DNA from: Pseudoclavibacter sp. RFBB5
Lineage (GTDB): Bacteria > Actinomycetota > Actinomycetes > Actinomycetales > Microbacteriaceae
Direction of reading: 5' to 3'
Assembly (NCBI RefSeq): GCF_002931555.1
Contig: NZ_PSTZ01000006.1
Span: 62,001-126,000 of the forward strand
Length of the DNA stretch: 64,000 nucleotides
Of this stretch, positions 59,001-64,000 are shown piece by piece; the first letter of the stretch is position 1; each line of letters starts with the position of its first letter. The position numbers and the translations under genes were made by a program. Below the pieces are notes generated by a model, which saw only the letters and a list, made by a program, of their open reading frames with translations, was not told the DNA's origin and searched no databases.

Positions 59001-61438
59001 ACGCTGATCGTGGCGACGAGCAGGGCGCCGAGTGCGGCTCCCACGTACCAGAGCGAGCCGAGAGGCGAGGCGGAAGCGGTCAGCAGGGCGTCGCCGTCAG
59101 CGCGATTCGCCGCCGCTCGGACGATCGCGAGCAGGACGAACGATGCCGCGAGGGTCGGGATCGCCGCCGAGTAGGCGAGCAACGTGCGCTCGGCCGCGAC
59201 GAGCCACGGCCTGGGGAGGAGGATCGCGGCGGTGAGCAGGAGCGCGATGCCGAGATACGCGCACGTGACGGCGAGGCTCGTGCCGAGCACGCCGGACGAG
59301 TTCCAGGCATCGTGTGCGAAGGCCACGAGCAGCGGAACGGCGAGCAGTTGCAGGGCTGTGAGCGCGGTGAGCACCGGGCGGAGTGCCGAGAGGCTCGTCG
59401 GCACGGAGAAGCGCAGGCAGAACGTGAGCGCGGCGGCAGCGACGAGGGCGGCGGTCTCGAACGGGGCTGCCGCGAGGGCCGGCAGGAACGAGGCGAGGAT
59501 GCCAGCTCCGGCGACGTACCGCAGGGTGACCAGCAGCCCGACCCGGTGCGGGTCGTCCTGCGGAGCGGCTGACAGGTTCCGCGCAAGCAGCGCGGCACCG
59601 ACGACTGCCGCGGCGGCGATCGCCAGGTTCGCGATGGTGACGCCGAAGGGTCCAGGGGTGCTGGCGGCGGCGCACAGTGCGAGGAAGGACCCGGCTGCAG
59701 TGAGCGCGGGCGTGAGGCGCTGGAGTCGCCCGGGGGCGAGCAGCAGCAGGCCCGCCGCGAGAGCGAGCCCGACCGCGCCGCTCGCTATGGCCCACCAGGT
59801 TCCGCCTTGCGCCCCCGCGAATGCCTCTGCCATGCCTGCCTGGTCGGCGCTGACGAATGCCAGGAGGGCGCGGAGGGGGAGTACGTCGAGTGCGAGTGAG
59901 AGGACCGGGACGACGGCTGCGCCGACGGTGGTCCAGCTCCAGGCGGTGACCGCGATCTGCACGGACGAAGCCGTCGACTCGGCGGAGTTGGCGAGCCGAG
60001 CTCTGAGGACCTGCCCGGCGGCGAGCGCCACCGGGATGAGTGCCAGCGAGAGCGCCAGCCTCACGGGGCCGGTGAAGCTCAGCGGCACCGCGCCGAGGGC
60101 GAGCGCGGAGAGGACGCCGAACGCGACGAGGAGGGTGCGGCCGCCGAGCGCACCGCGCTCGCGGCTGACGAGCCAGGCGAGGAGGGCGGCGGAAGCGGCC
60201 GCCATGACGAACAGGACTGCGTAGCCGAGCCATGGGTCCTTGCCCGTTGCCGCGGCCGCGCCGGAGAGCACGCCCGCGGCCAGTGCGACGACGCCCATGA
60301 CGGACAGGATCCAGCGTTCGAGCGAGCGCGGTGTGGCTGCGCTGAACGCGTCGGCGGTGGGCGGATGCGGCCCTGCGGTGGTCGGAGGCGACTGCTTGAC
60401 CCGCAGGAGCACGTGGAGGGCGGAGGCGGCGCCCGCGAGGACGAGCGCGAGCACGAGTCGCTGGACGGGGGAGAGCGCCGCGGAGGTGGCGCCGGCCACG
60501 GTGAGCGCGATCGCCGGCAGAACGGTGAGGCTCGCCGCGATCCCGGGGGCTCGCAGGTGTGCGAAGCGATGCCACGTCTCGAACGCGGCTGTCGCGACGA
60601 GGAGCCCGACGCCCCAGTACAGCGTCCCGGGCACGCGGCCGGCGCCGAAGAGCCCCGTCGCCTGCACAGCCCAGACGTCGAGGACCACGAGGACGATGCC
60701 GAGCGCGGCGATGCCCTCGGCGGTCGCCGAGAGCTTGCGCCGCTTGAGGATGCTCGCCGTGGCGACGACCGCCAAGGTCACTCCTGCCGTGATGGCGGCC
60801 TTGACCTCGACGCCGAAGACGACCCAGGCGAAGGTGAGGAAGACGACTGCGGCGATGCTGAGGAGTCCGATGCCGAGCACCAGCAGCAGGAGCTGCACGC
60901 TGGAACGTCGGGGCCGCTGCGGTTGGTCTGGATGCGTTGGGGGCATGCGCTGCGCGGGCGGTGCCTGGCCGGCTGCAGGAACGTGGGCTTGGGCCCAGCG
61001 ATCGGCCGGAGCCTGCTGCGGTACTGCGGTCGCCTCCGCCCCGAGGTGCCCTGCGGCGCCCCCGAGGAGCCGCGCGTGGTCGGCCGCGAGGACCGCTTCA
61101 CTGGCCTGAGCTCGCCCCTGCCGCTCGCTCTCGAGACGGCTCTGCTCTGCTCGTGCCTGCTCAGCGCGGAGCGCCGCGGCCGCCTTGGCCCGGGCTTGCT
61201 CGCCGGCAGCGACGATGAACTCGCCGCGGGCGAGCAGCGGTTCGCGCGCCTGCGCGCCGAGGTCGAGCAGGTGGCCGATGACGGCAGGATCGCGGGTGAA
61301 TCCGCAGCTCGGGCAGGAGGCGCCTGGAGCCCCGTAGGTCTCGAAACACGACGGGCACTTGCTCGGGTCGGTCAGATCGCCGAGCGTCTTCGGGAACCGT
61401 GGCCTCTGGGCTGGTCTGCCCGCTCCTGCGTCAGTCAC
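56006..61438 (-). CDS. Giant polytopic membrane protein with N-terminal zinc ribbon (SCO7613_C type)
   Basis: A 1810-residue protein. The N-terminus carries a zinc ribbon with Cys28, Cys31, Cys42 and Cys45 (CPSC-x10-CPSC), then an Ala/Arg/Gln-rich helical segment (about 75-175) and a Pro-rich linker; the rest is about fifty hydrophobic segments of Ala/Leu/Val, most of 18-22 residues with short loops. It resembles the SCO7613 C-terminal-domain membrane proteins that NCBI names in actinobacteria; function unknown. GTG/ATG start MTDAGAGRPAQRP at 61438 begins just before the zinc ribbon. Very long for a bacterial membrane protein, and internally repetitive. Confidence 0.88.
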   Translation of the reverse strand: MTDAGAGRPAQRPRFPKTLGDLTDPSKCPSCFETYGAPGASCPSCGFTRDPAVIGHLLDLGAQAREPLLARGEFIVAAGEQARAKAAAALRAEQARAEQSRLESERQGRAQASEAVLAADHARLLGGAAGHLGAEATAVPQQAPADRWAQAHVPAAGQAPPAQRMPPTHPDQPQRPRRSSVQLLLLVLGIGLLSIAAVVFLTFAWVVFGVEVKAAITAGVTLAVVATASILKRRKLSATAEGIAALGIVLVVLDVWAVQATGLFGAGRVPGTLYWGVGLLVATAAFETWHRFAHLRAPGIAASLTVLPAIALTVAGATSAALSPVQRLVLALVLAGAASALHVLLRVKQSPPTTAGPHPPTADAFSAATPRSLERWILSVMGVVALAAGVLSGAAAATGKDPWLGYAVLFVMAAASAALLAWLVSRERGALGGRTLLVAFGVLSALALGAVPLSFTGPVRLALSLALIPVALAAGQVLRARLANSAESTASSVQIAVTAWSWTTVGAAVVPVLSLALDVLPLRALLAFVSADQAGMAEAFAGAQGGTWWAIASGAVGLALAAGLLLLAPGRLQRLTPALTAAGSFLALCAAASTPGPFGVTIANLAIAAAAVVGAALLARNLSAAPQDDPHRVGLLVTLRYVAGAGILASFLPALAAAPFETAALVAAAALTFCLRFSVPTSLSALRPVLTALTALQLLAVPLLVAFAHDAWNSSGVLGTSLAVTCAYLGIALLLTAAILLPRPWLVAAERTLLAYSAAIPTLAASFVLLAIVRAAANRADGDALLTASASPLGSLWYVGAALGALLVATISVVALRRRQDDDVPAVAPLLPAMVPALWATLGALAAAFVVASPLPAVAASLGVVASLLVAGGTLVARLRCALASRVLPAELAVAAVAVVALASTPAFTGALGQPAGAQYVAATIVIAAAVPILLAISPSGLFQARGRAFLAWIGVGLLTAAWYVFAIGTPSIDTAERFHLPAGIPLAAAALLLWWFGRARSAREPARAAAYILAGGLAVSTVAPAVASGDTTTNALAYFLAGAAVALAVAASASTLGIPAPARPLLISLSAVSVGVAVLSALSHLGAKLRGEANRDGLLTGLLPGAEALIWLTACVLLVSGVTWLLLRPVWSADTTRSRRKLLLAMVASLSGALTVALLLTTRFDGRLLLLGLALLAGLLAAGLPTRILTGVGRASIALVGLLALASQGFAIAIWEPTAAAILWVQQQAGITSLLVGVIATAAVVLVRTFSETRLLTRLASYATGVLGSWMLIHHVQLVGFESATPVQLAATAGALGALTALLGVLLAPQQTRRGDGIALRAFGLVTALLGTVLAPSAAAASRTDGFDGWTPLPLAAALVAVTAVVASTQLGARSPYALLRYLGVPVLALAWVWEVLANWDGASIFVAFGGAFLVLLAAGIATAKVGRRADEARASSVESLLWLAAAPGVWLSAGALAAVSQPRDGDTSRILSLTVPELALSVLTLTLVVVCAIVPVAGWMRASANALGVGSAISAAVLGPALVLAAEGPLTPITLPIWGVLPAGLVLIFASALWRRQQQLENPRLAALAATVLVPVAIASLVLSAFPSILRGVVENNQQLALTWVVALCGLTLVALLRPELLPSLAPAHAVPGAQPPLRLPVLAFSAATLVATAGALGTQFPIPWLELATAPLGATLLAGGLFFLAKRPTLRSWPALTPGLVLLLVPSYLAQFADPAPWRLIALGLLAVGITVWGATRRLQAPLVFGAIVTVLHAVTAFRQQLAVVADVIPWWVWLALAGTVLVVIATTYEARLRDAKRAAASISALR

Positions 61439-61576
61439 TCTGCGTATCCCCCTGGGTCGTCTGGCCGTCAGCCTAGCGAGCGCGCCGCCGGAATGCCGGT
61501 TTTCAGACAGGGGTTGGGGAGGAGGTTCCCGCAGGGATGCAGCCCGTGGTTGCCGGGGCCGAAGGTGGTGCGCCGG

Positions 61577-62239
61577 TCAGGCGCTGACGAGCGGGAGGCG
61601 CTTTCGCCAGTTGCTGATCGACACCGAGATGCGGCTCGAGGGCTCTTCATCCCAGTCCACAGCAAGGCTGTTGCTGCGCATCGTCGCGACGATCAGGCGC
61701 CCGAGCTGGCGCTCAGCGTCAGCACGCTCGTCGGCCGTCCCTGCGTCGTGCGACGCGAAGAGCCCGAATGCGAGGAAGAGCTGCGCGTCGTCGCCGGCGA
61801 GGCGTTCAGCGTCCTGCTGGTGGAAGAAGACGTACCCGCTCTGGGCTTTCGTGAGCTTCTCGCCCTCGATCTCGGCGTGTCCGCAGTTCTGGCAGCAGGC
61901 GAAGTTCATGCGGGCGACGACACCGGCTCGCTCCAGGTCGGCGAATGCGGCACGGAGCTTCTCGTAGTCGCCCTCGCTGGACCAGTCGCGCTGGCAGTCG
62001 GCGAGGTCATCCCAGGTCGCGGTGACGATTCGCTCGATCTCGTCGGCGCGGACGGGCAGCGCTTCATCCTCAGCGAATGAGCCTGCCGTCTCGAGGGCCT
62101 CGTCGAGAGACACGAAGCCAGGACGGATGAGCTCGACGGTCTTGGCGCGGAGGGTTTCCCGCGGGTTGTGAACGCCGTGCGGCTGGTGCTCGGCCTGGGG
62201 TGTGGTCGAGGCTGGGCGGAGGTACTTGAACAGATCCAC
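61577..62239 (-). CDS. DUF6891-like protein
   Basis: A 220-residue soluble protein. MNFACCQNCGHAEIEGEKLTKAQSGYVFFHQQDAERLAG contains a CCQNC cluster, which I associate with the DUF6891 family; the C-terminus ISNWRKRLPLVSA is also typical. Function is unknown. The N-terminal 30 residues are polar (HQPHGVHNP). It lies upstream of the giant membrane gene on the same strand, 138 bases from its start; this gap holds nothing evident. Confidence 0.78.
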   Translation of the reverse strand: MDLFKYLRPASTTPQAEHQPHGVHNPRETLRAKTVELIRPGFVSLDEALETAGSFAEDEALPVRADEIERIVTATWDDLADCQRDWSSEGDYEKLRAAFADLERAGVVARMNFACCQNCGHAEIEGEKLTKAQSGYVFFHQQDAERLAGDDAQLFLAFGLFASHDAGTADERADAERQLGRLIVATMRSNSLAVDWDEEPSSRISVSISNWRKRLPLVSA

Positions 62240-62349
62240 GGCGGAGACTCTACGTCTCCGGGGCGGGTACGTCCAACCGTGAGCTGTTCAGGGTCCCCTT
62301 CACGCCTCTTCGACTTTCGCATGCGGCCGTGGAGGCGGAGACTTGCGGC

Positions 62350-62799
62350 ATGACTGACTGGAATGTGCGCCCTGTGACGTCCGCTGACGAGCCCCAGTGG
62401 CGCGAGCTCTATCGGGGCTACCGTGAGTTCTACGGGGTGCCGGCCGACGAGTCGAAGTTGGATGTGGTCTGGTCCTGGCTCGGTGACGAGGCGCACGAGA
62501 CGCACGGTTTCGTCGCGGTCGACGAGCAGGGACGCCTGGGCGGGCTTGCACACGTGCGCCGCTTCGCTCGCCCGTTGTCTGCGACGACGGGGCTGTACCT
62601 TGATGACCTCTTCACCTCGACGGCGGTTCGCGGAGGCGGCGCCGGGAGGGCGCTGCTGCTGCACCTCGGCGACTATGCGCGGGAATCCGGCTTGAGCGTC
62701 GTGCGCTGGATCACCGCGGAGGACAACACGACGGCGCGCCGCCTGTACGACGCGGTTGCTGCAGAGACGTCGTGGGTCACCTACGACATCGTGTCGTGA
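62350..62799 (+). CDS. GNAT-family N-acetyltransferase
   Basis: A 149-residue acetyltransferase. VRPVTSADEPQWRELYRGY starts the fold; GLYLDDLFTSTAVRGGGAGRALLLHL is motif A with the acetyl-CoA-binding R/Q-x-x-G-x-A pattern (RGGGAGRA), and VVRWITAEDNTTARRLYDAV is motif B with the conserved Asn. Substrate unknown. ATG 62350 fits the usual N-terminal start. Stands between the DUF6891-like gene (divergent) and the DUF2252 gene. Confidence 0.92.
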   Translation: MTDWNVRPVTSADEPQWRELYRGYREFYGVPADESKLDVVWSWLGDEAHETHGFVAVDEQGRLGGLAHVRRFARPLSATTGLYLDDLFTSTAVRGGGAGRALLLHLGDYARESGLSVVRWITAEDNTTARRLYDAVAAETSWVTYDIVS

Positions 62800-62902
62800 T
62801 GGCTCTCGGGGTGGAGCCTGCGTCTTTCGGCGTTCACTGAATCGCGAGACACTGTGCCAGACCGGGCTCCAGCTCGACGCTTCGACGAGGAAGGCCACCC
62901 CG

Positions 62903-64000
62903 ATGCCGACACACCTCAGCCGCCTGCAGCGTGACCGCGCGCCGCGCCCGAGCCGTGACGAGCTCTACGCGGCGGGCAAGGCGCTCCGCAAGACGCAACC
63001 GCACGTCGAGCATGCCATCTTCGTCGCAGGAGAGCGCGACCCGAAGGCAATCCTCGCCGAGCAGAACGCGGCGAGACTGCCCGATCTCGTGCCGCTGCGC
63101 ATGGGTCGGATGCTCGAGCGCCCCTTCACGTTCTACCGGGGCACTGCTGCGATCATGGCGCACGACCTCGCGCAGGGCGTGAGCACGGGCATCCAGGTCG
63201 TGGCGTGCGGCGATGCCCACCTCAGCAACTTCGGACTCTTCGCCTCGCCCCAGCGCACGCTCGTGTTCGACCTCAACGACTTCGACGAAGCAGCGTCAGC
63301 ACCGTGGGAGTGGGATCTCAAGCGGCTCGTCGCGAGCGTCGTCGTGGGTGCCCGCGACCTCGGGCTGACCGAGGAGAAGACGAGGAAGGCGGCGAGGAAG
63401 ACGGCGGCCGCCTACCGGGAGGGGATGCGTGAGATGGTCGGCCACTCGGCGCTCGACCGGTACTACCTTCGGCTCGACACGGACGTGGCGCACCCGTCGT
63501 TCCGCACGGAGGCGCAGGATGTTCTCGCGAAGGCGACGAAGAGCGCGAGGAAGCGCACGTCCCAGAAGTTCGTGGACAAGCTCACCGAGCGGGCGGCCGA
63601 CGGGACGCGGCTCATCGTGGAGAACCCGCCCGTGATGACGCACGTCCCCCCGGAGTCGGAGGCGCGCGTCGAGGAGCTCTTCGAGCAGTACCGCGCCACG
63701 GTGGGCACCGACGTGGCGTTCCTGCTCGGCAACTTCACGCTCACGGACGTCGCGCGGAGGGCCGTCGGCGTCGGCAGCGTCGGCACGCGGTGCTTCATCC
63801 TGATCCTGACGGGGCCCGCGGGTGAGGCGCTGGTGCTGCAGGTGAAGGAGGCGCCGGCGTCGGTGCTCGAGACCTACGGCGACGTCGACCCGCGGCGGCT
63901 CCTGCAGGCGCGGACGCGCGCCGAGTACGACGAGCTCGGCGAGGGGTACCGGGTCGTGAGCTGCCAGCGCATCCTGCAGGCCGTCTCCGACCCCTTCCTC
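62903..64000 (+). CDS. DUF2252 family protein, 5' part (cut by window end)
   Basis: The first 366 codons of a gene that stays open to the window end. VACGDAHLSNFGLFASPQRTLVFDLNDFDEA and PWEWDLKRLVASVVV are the DUF2252 signature, which reads like the catalytic loop of a protein-kinase/phosphotransferase-like fold (GDxHxxN and D-x-N-D-F-D). RMLERPFTFYRGTAAIMAHDLA is also conserved. Family function is not established. The start at ATG 62903 follows a GAGGAAGG; remaining residues (about 70-100 expected) lie beyond the window. Confidence 0.92.
   Translation, partial: MPTHLSRLQRDRAPRPSRDELYAAGKALRKTQPHVEHAIFVAGERDPKAILAEQNAARLPDLVPLRMGRMLERPFTFYRGTAAIMAHDLAQGVSTGIQVVACGDAHLSNFGLFASPQRTLVFDLNDFDEAASAPWEWDLKRLVASVVVGARDLGLTEEKTRKAARKTAAAYREGMREMVGHSALDRYYLRLDTDVAHPSFRTEAQDVLAKATKSARKRTSQKFVDKLTERAADGTRLIVENPPVMTHVPPESEARVEELFEQYRATVGTDVAFLLGNFTLTDVARRAVGVGSVGTRCFILILTGPAGEALVLQVKEAPASVLETYGDVDPRRLLQARTRAEYDELGEGYRVVSCQRILQAVSDPFL

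Overview
The window is a 64 kb piece of a GC-rich actinobacterial chromosome. Codon use, leaderless-looking or AGGAG-type starts, many GTG starts, the mycothiol-linked Rv2466c-type protein, GlgX/TreY/TreZ and the single-subunit Orn nuclease all fit a Microbacteriaceae-like actinomycete; the genus cannot be fixed from sequence alone. Nearly every base is accounted for: about 55 protein genes, two tRNAs, one TPP riboswitch, several hairpin terminators and a few operator-like palindromes. I see no insertion sequence, prophage, CRISPR array or replication origin, and no stretch over 300 bases without a gene.

Region by region. 1-6.5 kb: the 3' end of gatB, a lysine-rich winged-helix protein, an acyl-CoA ligase, DNA polymerase IV, a DUF2277 protein and a RibD-C/dihydrofolate-reductase-like protein. 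6.6-13 kb: treZ-treY-glgX on the minus strand, a debranching-to-trehalose pathway that turns glycogen into trehalose. 13-17.3 kb: a GerW-type protein, then a TPP riboswitch controlling a thiamine/HMP ECF transporter (ykoE, fused-ATPase ykoD, ykoC) and a translationally coupled P-loop kinase-like gene. 17.3-24 kb: small housekeeping and unknown genes, trpF, a divergent LysR/EamA pair, tRNA-His, oligoribonuclease and tRNA-Arg(TCT).

24-33 kb: an SGNH hydrolase, a cysteine-motif protein of unknown function, a CLC-type chloride/proton antiporter, then a four-gene unit led by an oxalate decarboxylase-like bicupin (with a flavodoxin-like protein, a DUF1275 membrane protein and an unknown protein). 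33-37.4 kb: a CPBP protease-like gene divergent from a TetR regulator with a triple palindromic operator, a very large Orn/Lys/Arg decarboxylase, and a divergent HxlR/SnoaL-like pair. 37.4-40.5 kb: a compact copper-resistance operon (CopZ, a 70-residue membrane protein, CopA, CsoR) preceded by CsoR-like operators. 40.6-43.6 kb: nadE, msrA, an SSB paralogue and a lipoprotein.

43.6-56 kb: ettA, a YbgC-like thioesterase, tesB, an unknown protein, gdhA, truncated haemoglobin, an MscS channel, glutathione peroxidase, pepN, a DsbA-like Rv2466c homologue, rpiB and nei. Gene content here strongly resembles the Rv2464c-Rv2478c neighbourhood of Mycobacterium tuberculosis as I remember it, so this is an old actinobacterial core block. 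56-64 kb: an 1810-residue membrane protein with an N-terminal zinc ribbon, a DUF6891-like protein, a GNAT acetyltransferase and the 5' part of a DUF2252 gene.

The less ordinary signals are: a dispersed pair of about 85-bp inverted-repeat elements (6.5 and 20.8 kb); the lysine-repeat/winged-helix protein; the kinase-like gene inside the TPP-riboswitch operon; the oxalate decarboxylase lid substitution and its DUF1275 partner; the triple CTCTAGAG operator; and active-site cysteine losses in two enzymes.
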